Part shown: positions 1 through 5,519 of the stretch, piece after piece
Layout of the letters: each line of letters starts with the position of its first letter
Numbering within the stretch: the first letter of the stretch is position 1
Source: CAYXUW01 sp964468375
GTDB lineage: Bacteria > Planctomycetota > Phycisphaerae > Sedimentisphaerales > Anaerobacaceae
DNA length: 5,519 bases
Assembly (NCBI GenBank): GCA_964468375.1
Contig: CAYXUW010000125.1
Location: 1 to 5,519, forward strand
Direction of reading: 5' to 3'
Program-made: the position numbers and the translations under genes
Notes under the pieces: generated by a model
The model's database searches: none
What the model saw: only the letters and a program-made list of their open reading frames with translations
Told to the model about the DNA's origin: nothing

Positions 1-309
1 CCGTCGGTCAGCTCGATAAAATGGTTCACCGCCGCTAAATCAGCCGTTCCGTCGGCTGTCGGGATGGCAACCTTCCAAAATAACGAGGCGTCGAACGAGC
101 TCTTTTGGTGGATGGTAAAGGAAAGTGGCCAGCCCCAGCCGCCGGCTAACGTCGGTCTGATGCAGTTAGGTAAATTAGTGAACTTCGCTCTTTTGCCTGA
201 ATTCGATACCGTGCGTAAGTATTTCGGCGTGTCCGCCTTTTACGGAATCAGTAAACCCGACGGCTTCTTCTTCGAGCTGAAGTATCTAAACCCCCAGGCA
301 ACCGAATAA
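1..309 (+). CDS. C-terminal part of an unrecognised protein (5' end outside window)
   Basis: The frame is open from the first base to a TAA stop, giving 102 residues of a longer protein. The ATG at 64 lies inside this frame and has no convincing Shine-Dalgarno sequence, so I treat the gene as running off the left edge rather than starting there. The composition looks like a folded soluble domain: an aromatic-rich stretch at residues 34-39 (ELFWWM), a Q/P-rich turn near 43-49, then FGVSAFYGISKPDGFFFELKY at about 75-95, alternating in a way that suggests beta strands. I see no signal peptide, transmembrane segment or known catalytic motif in this part. The gene converges on hisG, with 14 nt between the stop codons, and is not part of the minus-strand operon. 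I do not recognise the family. That it is coding rests on the uninterrupted frame and the plausible composition. Confidence 0.7.
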   Translation, partial: PSVSSIKWFTAAKSAVPSAVGMATFQNNEASNELFWWMVKESGQPQPPANVGLMQLGKLVNFALLPEFDTVRKYFGVSAFYGISKPDGFFFELKYLNPQATE

Positions 310-323
310 CAAGCTGCAAGCAA

Positions 324-1202
324 TTAGTGTATAACCTTATTCAGCGGATAAGTAATTATCCCCGTCGCCCCCGCCCGCTTCAAAGCAGGAACCAGCGACC
401 GCTCGATTTTACCCTCGATAATCACTTCTATCGCCAGGTAATCGGAATCTGCCAAGCCCGAAACAGTAGGACTTTTCTCAGCGGGCAGAACGCTCAAAAT
501 ATTCTCTAAATCGCTCTTCTTTACATTCATCTTCAAGCCGACCCTGTTGCGGGCGTCGATTGCTGCATTAAGCAAAACGGCGATATCTTCTATCTTCTCC
601 CGCTTAAATTTATCCGATTCCCAAACCTTCTGGTTCGCAATAAATTTCGTCGTAGAGGTTATTAGGGTGTCTATGACCCGCAGGTTGTTTGCCGCAAGTG
701 ATGTTCCTGTTTCGCTAAGTTCCACTATCGCATCCACCAGCCGGGCTTTCACTTCGGTGGCGCCCCAACTGAATTCGACTGTTACATTAATATTTTTATC
801 AGCAAAATATCTTTTTGTAACATTTACTAATTCAGTTGCAACTATGCCGCCCTTCAGGTCGCTCGGCTTAGTGACCTTCGATTCGTCAGGAACAGCCAGG
901 ACCCATCTGGCTGGGTTGCTTGTGGATTTGCTGTAGGCAAGCTCGGCAACCTCGGCCACATCCGATTCATTTTCAACTATCCAGTCGTAGCCGGTAATAC
1001 CGGCATCGATAATGCCATCCACTACATACCTGCTCATCTCCTGAGCTCGCAGACAAATCAGCTGGATTTGTTCATCGTCTATGCTGGGATGAAAGCTTCT
1101 TTCAGAATGAGCGATACTGAATCCTGCTTTGCCGAAAAGCTCGATGGTCGCTTTCTGCAAACTGCCCGTTGGAATACCTAATTTTAGCGTTTTCTCCGAC
1201 AT
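324..1202 (-). CDS. hisG: ATP phosphoribosyltransferase, long form (HisG)
   Basis: HisG condenses ATP with PRPP to give phosphoribosyl-ATP, the first committed step of histidine synthesis, in the cytoplasm. The 292-residue length matches the long, HisZ-independent form. The N-terminal catalytic lobes span about residues 5-212, opening with LKLGIPTGSLQKAT. GIIDAGITGYDWI at 63-75 matches the conserved family segment. GATEVKARLVDAIVELSETG followed by TSLAANNL (147-174) is the PRPP-binding region. Residues about 213-292 form the ferredoxin-like HisG C-terminal domain (GLKMNVKKSDLENI, then LPAEKSPTVSGL and ending AGATGIITYPLNKVI), which in the family binds histidine for feedback inhibition. The start is ATG with an AAGGAAGG-type purine run upstream at a rather long spacing. 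The gene follows the endonuclease III-like gene by 38 nt on the same strand, so cotranscription is likely. No other his gene is visible. All family motifs expected of an active enzyme are present. Confidence 0.96.
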   Translation of the reverse strand: MSEKTLKLGIPTGSLQKATIELFGKAGFSIAHSERSFHPSIDDEQIQLICLRAQEMSRYVVDGIIDAGITGYDWIVENESDVAEVAELAYSKSTSNPARWVLAVPDESKVTKPSDLKGGIVATELVNVTKRYFADKNINVTVEFSWGATEVKARLVDAIVELSETGTSLAANNLRVIDTLITSTTKFIANQKVWESDKFKREKIEDIAVLLNAAIDARNRVGLKMNVKKSDLENILSVLPAEKSPTVSGLADSDYLAIEVIIEGKIERSLVPALKRAGATGIITYPLNKVIH

Positions 1203-1214
1203 ATCAAACAGCCG

Positions 1215-1224
1215 TTCCTTCCTT
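1215..1224 (-). promoter_or_regulatory. Possible ribosome binding site of hisG
   Basis: On the minus strand the purine run AAGGAAGGAA precedes the hisG ATG. About 12 nt separate its end from the start codon, longer than the usual 5-9 nt. No closer Shine-Dalgarno-like sequence is present, and HisG homology begins almost at this ATG, so the start itself is not in doubt. Confidence 0.5.
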
Positions 1225-1240
1225 ATCTGTATTTTTTGCC

Positions 1241-1897
1241 TTATTTCTTTCTTTTTTTGGTTTTTGTTTCTGTTTTACGAGCGGCTTTCCTTTTCCTGCC
1301 CGATTCGCTCCGTCGCCGCAGAAGATAGTAAAACTCGTATGCTTTGTCCGCTGAAATCCGTCTGGCTAAAAAGCCTTCTATCCCTGCCTCGTCAGCCTCC
1401 GGATGAACTAATTCGTTGCTCCGCAGGTATTCTATCATCTTTTTCGTAAGAGGAATTGCGTGTCCCTGCAGAGCTGTAAGCATACAATAATCGACCACAA
1501 ACCGATTGACTCCGTCTATCTTCTCCAGAGTCGTCCTGGCAGCGCGTTTGCTCATCTTATGCATCGCTTCTAAGCTAACCATATTATACTTACTGAAGAC
1601 ACTCCTTAAAGCCGTAGTAAGTGCCGAAGCTACTCCTCGCGTGGCAGGTGTATCCTCGCCCAAGACTTCGACAATCTCTTCTACCCGGGAAACTCGCAGC
1701 TCGTTCCAGTCAACAAAGTAATCTGAAAGCTTCTTAATCGCGGATTGTGTTGCTGATTCGCTTAACTCAGAGCCGGCGATGGCATATACAAGAGCGTCTA
1801 TTATTGTCTCATATACGGCTTTTTGAACTTTTTGTTTACGTTTCAGTGAACGGTGCAGCTCGCCCACTTTTTTCGAATACTCTTTGCTGTCTTTCAT
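1241..1897 (-). CDS. Endonuclease III-like helix-hairpin-helix protein lacking catalytic residues
   Basis: The fold resembles the HhH-GPD superfamily of DNA glycosylases. Residue numbers here count from the upstream TTG at 1915, so the preferred ATG at 1897 is residue 7. FVDWNELRVSRVEEIVEVLG (67-86) matches the DNA-glycosylase pattern that precedes the HhH. IDGVNRFVV (133-141) aligns without gaps to the LPGVGRKTA hairpin of E. coli Nth, and AIPLTKK (153-159) aligns to its IAVDTHI. On that alignment the catalytic lysine is Phe139 and the catalytic aspartate is Thr157. The four cysteines of the C-terminal iron-sulfur cluster are absent; there is one Cys in all (C144). The tail from about 201 to the end is almost all Lys/Arg with Ser/Thr, suggesting nucleic-acid binding. 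ATG 1897 is preferred because GGAG lies 12 nt upstream, while the TTG has no Shine-Dalgarno sequence; it gives 218 residues. The gene sits between rbfA and hisG on the same strand. Glycosylase activity is not expected; function is unknown. Confidence 0.75.
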   Translation of the reverse strand: MKDSKEYSKKVGELHRSLKRKQKVQKAVYETIIDALVYAIAGSELSESATQSAIKKLSDYFVDWNELRVSRVEEIVEVLGEDTPATRGVASALTTALRSVFSKYNMVSLEAMHKMSKRAARTTLEKIDGVNRFVVDYCMLTALQGHAIPLTKKMIEYLRSNELVHPEADEAGIEGFLARRISADKAYEFYYLLRRRSESGRKRKAARKTETKTKKRKK

Positions 1898-1909
1898 CCC
1901 GTTAGATAT

Positions 1910-1913
1910 CTCC
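1910..1913 (-). promoter_or_regulatory. Shine-Dalgarno sequence favouring the ATG start at 1897
   Basis: GGAG on the minus strand lies 12 nt before the ATG at 1897. The alternative in-frame TTG at 1915 overlaps this motif and has only ATTCT immediately upstream. This is the main reason for choosing the shorter protein. The spacing is long, so the call is tentative. Confidence 0.4.
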
Positions 1914-1938
1914 AAAGAATATGGGTTAAAACCCGCAA

Positions 1939-1969
1939 GACAGCAAGTCGCCGATGACGGCCTGCTGTC
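1939..1969 (-). repeat. Inverted repeat able to form a hairpin between rbfA and the endonuclease III-like gene
   Basis: On the minus strand GACAGCA pairs perfectly with TGCTGTC. Inside it, GCCG-TCAT-CGGC forms a second 4-bp stem with a tetraloop, separated from the outer stem by an asymmetric internal loop (G on one side, GACT on the other). The element lies in the untranslated stretch after rbfA. It is not followed directly by a T-run (the next bases are TTGCGGGTTTT), so it is a poor match to an intrinsic terminator. A processing site, mRNA-stabilising hairpin or attenuator is possible, but none is shown by sequence alone. Confidence 0.45.
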
Positions 1970-2010
1970 GACTATCGAATCGAACTGCGCTTACCAACAT
2001 ACAGTCAGCT

Positions 2011-2391
2011 TTACTCCCCGTCAATGGAATTGTCCTTTTCCCGCTCACGTGCAGTCTCATCTATCAATTTCATTATTTCCAGAGTCTTTTTGAATTTGTC
2101 ATCCATCTTAAATCGCAAAGAAGGGCAGAATTTGCTCTGCAATCTGTCGGACAGCAGCGATTGTATTCGGCTCTTCGCGTGTGTTATCGCCTCATAAGTT
2201 CTGTTATGAGCGGCCTCGTCTTTGCCGAAAATGCTCAGATATACGTCCGCATTGCGCAGGTCGGCGGTTATCTCAACCCTTGTTACGCTCACAAAGCCCT
2301 CAATGCGCGGGTCGCTCAGATGATTGGCTATGGCATCACTGACCGCCTCTTTTATCACGCGAGCAAACTTTTCCTGCCTTCTCGTTGCCAT
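2011..2391 (-). CDS. rbfA: Ribosome-binding factor A (RbfA)
   Basis: RbfA binds the immature 30S subunit near the 5' end of 16S rRNA, helps late small-subunit maturation, and is needed for cold adaptation in the bacteria where it has been studied. The 126-residue length is typical. The N-terminal helix RRQEKFARVIKEAVSDAIAN (4-23) leads into DPRI (27-30) and then the strands VSVTRVEITADLRNADVYLSIFG (34-56), the clearest family signature. The KH-type helix region HAKSRIQSLLSDRLQ (71-85) follows, with AKS where many homologues have an A-x-G kink. CPSLRFKMDD (89-98) is the conserved final strand, and the C-terminus is charged. The gene starts with ATG 36 nt after the infB stop. No Shine-Dalgarno sequence is visible before it, which suggests coupling to infB translation or SD-independent initiation. 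The infB-rbfA order agrees with the assignment. Confidence 0.96.
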   Translation of the reverse strand: MATRRQEKFARVIKEAVSDAIANHLSDPRIEGFVSVTRVEITADLRNADVYLSIFGKDEAAHNRTYEAITHAKSRIQSLLSDRLQSKFCPSLRFKMDDKFKKTLEIMKLIDETAREREKDNSIDGE

Positions 2392-2427
2392 TATAGTTAA
2401 AGAGCAATTGGTTTAATGGCTGCTATT

Positions 2428-2955
2428 TCAAAGGGCCCTTGCTACTTCAACGATTTTATAAAAGTCGAAAACGTCATCCACTTTAACATCGTCGAATTTC
2501 GCTATCTTTATACCGCATTCCAGACCCGCTTTGACCTCTCGAACATCGTCTTTAAAGTGCTTAAGGGACTCGATGTCTAAGCCGTCTCTGATTACTACAT
2601 TATCACGTATCAGGCGGACTTTGGCATTCTTAGTAACCACGCCGTCGCTGATGTAACAGCCCGCGATTGTGCCGATTCTCGAAATCTTAAAAGTGGTTCT
2701 CACTACAGCCCTGCCGATAGATTCCTCTTTTTCCTCCGGCTCAAGCAGACCGACCATAGATTTTTGCAAATCTTCGGTTATTCGATAGATTATATCGTAG
2801 AGTCTTATCTCAACCCCTTTGGCTTCCGCAATCTTGGCCACGCGTTCTTCGCTGACTACGTTAAAACCGATAATGATGGCGTTCGATGCCTCAGCCAGAA
2901 CAACGTCGCCTTCTGTAATTCCGCCCGGTGCCGCATGCAGAATTCTTATTTTCAC
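2428..2955 (-). CDS. infB: Translation initiation factor IF-2, C-terminal part (downstream of a frameshift)
   Basis: This 175-residue frame is the continuation of the IF-2 gene that begins at 4994, not an independent gene. It starts inside domain 3: LHAAPGGITEGDVVLAEASN then AIIIGFNVV (6-34) is a hallmark IF-2 stretch. The C-terminal C2 domain, which binds the fMet end of initiator tRNA, follows from about residue 78, with GTIAGCYISDG at 95-105, GLECGI at 144-149 and the closing YKIVEVARAL. The nominal start is a GTG at 2955 with no usable ribosome binding site; the true frame extends upstream through LSELSTDE to about 2982. Without the GTPase and core domains this fragment could not do the job of IF-2. 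It is read here as part of one 855-residue protein if the missing base is restored. rbfA follows after 36 nt. Confidence 0.93.
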   Translation of the reverse strand: MKIRILHAAPGGITEGDVVLAEASNAIIIGFNVVSEERVAKIAEAKGVEIRLYDIIYRITEDLQKSMVGLLEPEEKEESIGRAVVRTTFKISRIGTIAGCYISDGVVTKNAKVRLIRDNVVIRDGLDIESLKHFKDDVREVKAGLECGIKIAKFDDVKVDDVFDFYKIVEVARAL

Positions 2956-2966
2956 CTCGTCGGTGC

Positions 2967-4994
2967 TCAGCTCGGATAATACTTTACCAGAACGTCCACC
3001 GAACCCTGAACATCGGCGCGAATAATAAGACTTAATTCCGCTATTTTGCCGGCCTCTATCTCGCTAAACAGGTTATCCAGCGTTACCTGCGTTCGTTTCG
3101 CTAGCGAATTTTCACGTGCGAGCACCTGGTTTTCCTCGGCGGCAGCTTTGGCTCTGTTGATGTCGTCCAAAATATAAAACCTGTCACCGGCCTGCGGAAC
3201 GTCGCTAAGACCCGTTATTTCCACAGGCATAGAGCTTGAAGCTGTCTTAATCTTCCTGCCGAAACTGTCCTTTAGGCTTTTTATTCTGCCGAACGCACCG
3301 CCGGCAAGCACCACGTCGCTTTTGCCCAGTTGACCTTCTTTGATTAAAAGAGTGGCTACTGGACCGAGATGCGGTGACATCTTTGCCTCCACCACCCAAC
3401 CGGTCGCAGATACCTTATTGTCCGCTTTCAGGTCGAGCAGCTCAGCTATATAATCGAGGTGCTCAAGCAAATCGCTGATGCCCTCACCGGTAACCGCACT
3501 GGTTTTTACGACCTCCGTCTCTCCGCCCCATTCCACCGGAGATAGCTCATGCTCAGCCAGCTGCGAGTAAATTCGATTTATATTGGTCCCGGGCAAATCT
3601 ATTTTATTCAGTGCCACAATAATAGGAACGCCCGCTGCCTTGGCGTGATGTATGGCCTCAATTGTCTGAGGCATCACGCCGTCGTCGGCCGCGACCGTCA
3701 GAACCACGACGTCGGTCATATTGGCGCCTCGCGCACGCATCGCCGTAAATGCTTCGTGCCCCGGCGTGTCGAGGAACGTTACTTTTTTATCGTCCCACCT
3801 GACCTCTGACGCGCCGATATGCTGGGTAATGCCCCCCGCCTCGCCTGCGACTATCTGAGTCGACCTTATCTTGTCCAGCAAGCTCGTCTTGCCGTGGTCG
3901 ACGTGCCCGAGCATAGTTGCTATCACCGATCGCTTCTCGAGATTCTTTCCGGGACGGTCCTCAAACTCAGCCCGTATCTGCTCTTCAAGCGTGGTTTTAT
4001 GCTTTATGGTTAATTCCGTGCCGAATTCCAGAGACACCAGTTCCGCAACCTCGGCGCTTATCACCTGATTAGCCGTGGCCATTATATTCTGTTCAATCAA
4101 TTTACTTATGATATCTGCCGTTTTAACCGCCAGAACCGCGGATAAATCTTTTACGGTAATCGGTTCGCTTATAGCCGCCTTTTCCGGCCTGCTGACTTCG
4201 GCAGCCCCAAGCCGGGACTTGCTGATGATTTTACGGGTCGGCCTTAAACGAGGCCCTTCGCCCCGAGCCGCATCGAGCCGGGCCTGCCTCTCCTCAATGT
4301 CTCTTTGGCGCCACCTGCTGGATTTGGGCTTTCTTACCGCTTCCCCTTCTTCTTTATCCCGCCGACGTCCGTATGTTCTTTCTTTGTGCCGCTTTGCTGC
4401 CCGCCCCTTCCGTTTTGTTGAAGTTTCTTCTTCTTCACTATACATCAACGGTTCAGTAGCCGGCTCATCGTATCTCGGCCTCGGACGCGGCTTTGGTCTC
4501 GGCCTCGGCGGTTCCGTCGGTTCGGGCGCTTCGACGCGAATTACTTTCGGGCCGCTCAGCTTAGCGGGTTTGGGCTTTTCTAACATCGGCCCTGCTGGCA
4601 GCACCGGTTCCGGCTCTTTTTCCTCGGGCTTCTCGCTCGGCTTCGCCTCCTTCTCGGCCGCAGCGACCTTTTTTTTGCTCTTTTTGGCTCCCGCCGCCGG
4701 TTTTTCCTTCTTAGCTTTCTTGGGCTCCGCTTTTTTCGCCTTGACCTCTTTCGTTGTCCGTTTTTTCTTCGGCTTTTTAACTCTGACCTTCTTCAGGTCA
4801 ACTTTATCCGCCGTCTCCACCGTTGTCGAATGCTCACCCTCGCTGAACCACTCACGTATAGTCTCCGCCAGACCGGCCGAAATCGACGCCATATGATTCT
4901 TAACGTCAAGACCCTCATCCTGGCACTTCTTCACGATAGCGGTGCTTTTCACCCCGAGCTCTTTTGCCAGAATGTAAACTCTCGTAGCAGCCAA
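2967..4994 (-). CDS. infB: Translation initiation factor IF-2, N-terminal and GTPase part (truncated by a frameshift)
   Basis: IF-2 is the GTPase that places fMet-tRNA on the 30S subunit and promotes 50S joining. The 675 residues contain an IF2_N domain (2-52, TRVYILAKELGVKSTAIVKK onward), a very basic and Pro/Glu-rich linker (about 60-270, including alternating Pro-Arg at 162-174), a second IF2_N domain (about 276-331) and the G domain. G motifs are GHVDHGKT (363-370), GGITQHIGA (387-395), DTPGH (409-413), NKID (463-466) and SAVTGEG (499-505), all intact. Domain 2 (about 529-610) follows, then the start of domain 3 with LSLIIRADVQGSVDVLVK (654-671), where homology stops abruptly; YYPS and a TGA end the frame. 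The TTG start is supported by GAGG five bases upstream and by IF2_N homology beginning at once. It lies 11 nt after the nusA stop. Confidence 0.96.
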   Translation of the reverse strand: MAATRVYILAKELGVKSTAIVKKCQDEGLDVKNHMASISAGLAETIREWFSEGEHSTTVETADKVDLKKVRVKKPKKKRTTKEVKAKKAEPKKAKKEKPAAGAKKSKKKVAAAEKEAKPSEKPEEKEPEPVLPAGPMLEKPKPAKLSGPKVIRVEAPEPTEPPRPRPKPRPRPRYDEPATEPLMYSEEEETSTKRKGRAAKRHKERTYGRRRDKEEGEAVRKPKSSRWRQRDIEERQARLDAARGEGPRLRPTRKIISKSRLGAAEVSRPEKAAISEPITVKDLSAVLAVKTADIISKLIEQNIMATANQVISAEVAELVSLEFGTELTIKHKTTLEEQIRAEFEDRPGKNLEKRSVIATMLGHVDHGKTSLLDKIRSTQIVAGEAGGITQHIGASEVRWDDKKVTFLDTPGHEAFTAMRARGANMTDVVVLTVAADDGVMPQTIEAIHHAKAAGVPIIVALNKIDLPGTNINRIYSQLAEHELSPVEWGGETEVVKTSAVTGEGISDLLEHLDYIAELLDLKADNKVSATGWVVEAKMSPHLGPVATLLIKEGQLGKSDVVLAGGAFGRIKSLKDSFGRKIKTASSSMPVEITGLSDVPQAGDRFYILDDINRAKAAAEENQVLARENSLAKRTQVTLDNLFSEIEAGKIAELSLIIRADVQGSVDVLVKYYPS
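2971..2988 (-). other. infB: Frameshift site in infB (one base apparently missing)
   Basis: On the minus strand the junction reads GGTAAAGTATTATCCGAG. The upstream frame gives VLVKYYPS-stop, the other gives KVLSELSTDEV. IF-2 proteins carry ADVQGSV, nine residues, then LSTDEV; here the count is eight residues plus two bases. Adding one A to the AAA run (2983-2985) or one G at 2982 restores VDVLVKVLSELSTDEV and an 855-residue protein. No classical X-XXY-YYZ slippery heptamer is visible, so a sequencing or assembly error or a recent mutation is likelier than programmed frameshifting. Confidence 0.88.
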
Positions 4995-4999
4995 AAAAA

Positions 5000-5003
5000 C
5001 CTC
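5000..5003 (-). promoter_or_regulatory. Ribosome binding site of infB that decides its TTG start
   Basis: GAGG on the minus strand lies five T residues before the TTG at 4994. It fixes this non-ATG start: the next in-frame ATG (codon 35) would remove most of the first IF2_N domain. The site lies within the 11-nt gap after the nusA stop codon, so translational coupling to nusA is plausible. Confidence 0.65.
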
Positions 5004-5005
5004 AA

Positions 5006-5519
5006 CTATTCGTTATTTGCCGTTGCTTGTTCCGTATTATTCGTCGCCTTCGGCTCTTCGGCAGGGGCCGATTCGTCTGCGGCCGGTTCAGCCGGCTCGG
5101 CGCTTTCTACTCCCTGCTCTTTCTCCAGTATGCTTTCCGCCTGCTTTTTCGGCTCAGCCGCCAGCCGTTTCGTCTCTTCTTTTGCCGCCGTAACCAGCTT
5201 CTCCGCCAAATCGGCCTCTATACCCAGTTCTTCAGTTAGCGGCTCTGCCCCTACGTCTTCCAAATCCAGAATCGATATAACGCCCAGCGCTATCAGCTTG
5301 TCAACCAGCGTATCGTCAGCCGCCACGTCCTTGACGCAGCTCGCCAGCCGCTCGATGCCCAGATTGTATTCGTTCGGCGTCAGTATATCGATGTCCCAGC
5401 CTGTCAGCCGTGCCGCCAGCCGGACGTTCTGCCCGTGCTTGCCGATGGCCAAGCTCAGCTGGTCTTCGTCAACCACAACCGTCGCCCGCCCCAGCTCGAA
5501 GCACAGCGCAATCTCGCTC
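5006..5519 (-). CDS. nusA: Transcription factor NusA, C-terminal part (5' end outside window)
   Basis: NusA binds RNA polymerase and nascent RNA and controls pausing, termination and antitermination. The frame is open to the right edge, giving 170 residues; the GTG at 5476 lies inside the second KH domain and is not a start. The visible part begins with EIALCFELGRATVVVDEDQL and continues SLAIGKHGQNVRLAARLTGWDIDI, the diagnostic end of KH2 with the GKHG loop at residues 26-29 of the fragment. A helical region (about 54-105, YNLGIERLASCVKDVAADD, then LVDKLIALGVISILDLEDVG) resembles the helix-hairpin-helix-like region that follows KH2 in many NusA proteins. The last 50 or so residues are an acidic Ala/Pro/Glu-rich, probably disordered tail ending in an Asn/Thr-rich stretch. 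infB follows after 11 nt with no ylxR or L7Ae-like gene between, an arrangement also seen in E. coli. Confidence 0.95.
   Translation of the reverse strand, partial: SEIALCFELGRATVVVDEDQLSLAIGKHGQNVRLAARLTGWDIDILTPNEYNLGIERLASCVKDVAADDTLVDKLIALGVISILDLEDVGAEPLTEELGIEADLAEKLVTAAKEETKRLAAEPKKQAESILEKEQGVESAEPAEPAADESAPAEEPKATNNTEQATANNE

Noticed and set aside
310..323. Bidirectional terminator between the convergent genes
   Set aside because: Only 14 nt separate the stops and neither they nor the flanking codons show a GC-rich stem with a T-run. The ATAACC/TTAT palindrome nearby has just four pairs.
547..936. 129-codon plus-strand frame inside hisG
   Set aside because: Shadow of hisG, whose motifs are complete on the minus strand.
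1939..1969. Rho-independent terminator after rbfA
   Set aside because: The hairpin is not followed immediately by a T-run; the sequence after the stem is TTGCGGGTTTT.
1960..2000. Promoter for the endonuclease III-like gene and hisG
   Set aside because: A TTGGTA and a GATAGT can be found on the minus strand but with 15-nt spacing and weak matches; not enough to call.
2967..2990. Programmed -1 frameshift signal in infB
   Set aside because: The shift needed is -1, but no X-XXY-YYZ heptamer or clear downstream stem-loop is visible near the junction. A lost base is simpler.
4075..4896. A 273-codon open frame on the plus strand opposite infB
   Set aside because: It is antisense to the IF-2 linker and second IF2_N domain. 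Its Ser/Phe/Leu/Gly-rich product is what the complement of Lys/Glu/Pro-rich codons gives. IF-2 homology on the other strand is certain and the plus frame matches no family I know.

Overview
This window reads as a bacterial chromosomal housekeeping segment. Four complete genes and one gene cut by the right edge lie on the minus strand; one gene cut by the left edge lies on the plus strand and converges on them. In transcription order (right to left) the minus-strand genes are nusA (3' end only), infB (interrupted by an apparent one-base frameshift), rbfA, a gene for an endonuclease III-like helix-hairpin-helix protein, and hisG (long form). The nusA-infB-rbfA core is the classic transcription/translation operon. 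The organism cannot be named from this window. Moderate GC, the very basic and proline-rich IF-2 linker, TTG starts, and the endonuclease III-like gene with hisG after rbfA would fit a Planctomycetota genome (Phycisphaerae-like), but that is a low-confidence inference.

Layout: 1-309 (+) holds the last 102 codons of a protein I do not recognise. 324-1202 (-) is hisG, whose stop lies 14 nt from the stop of the plus-strand gene. 1241-1897 (-) encodes the endonuclease III-like protein. 1898-2010 is a short intergenic stretch with a hairpin-forming inverted repeat. 2011-2391 (-) is rbfA. 2428-4994 (-) is infB in two frames. 5006-5519 (-) is the end of nusA. No gene-free stretch exceeds 300 bases, and I see no tRNA, rRNA, CRISPR array or insertion sequence.

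How the genes work together: NusA (transcription elongation/antitermination), IF-2 (initiator-tRNA GTPase) and RbfA (30S maturation and cold adaptation) form a conserved gene-expression module. The downstream endonuclease III-like protein has lost the residues expected for glycosylase/lyase catalysis, so it may be a DNA- or RNA-binding relative. HisG catalyses the first step of histidine synthesis and appears here without other his genes.

The two items most worth a second look are the infB frameshift near 2982-2985 and the catalytically degenerate endonuclease III-like protein. I found no convincing new multi-gene system.
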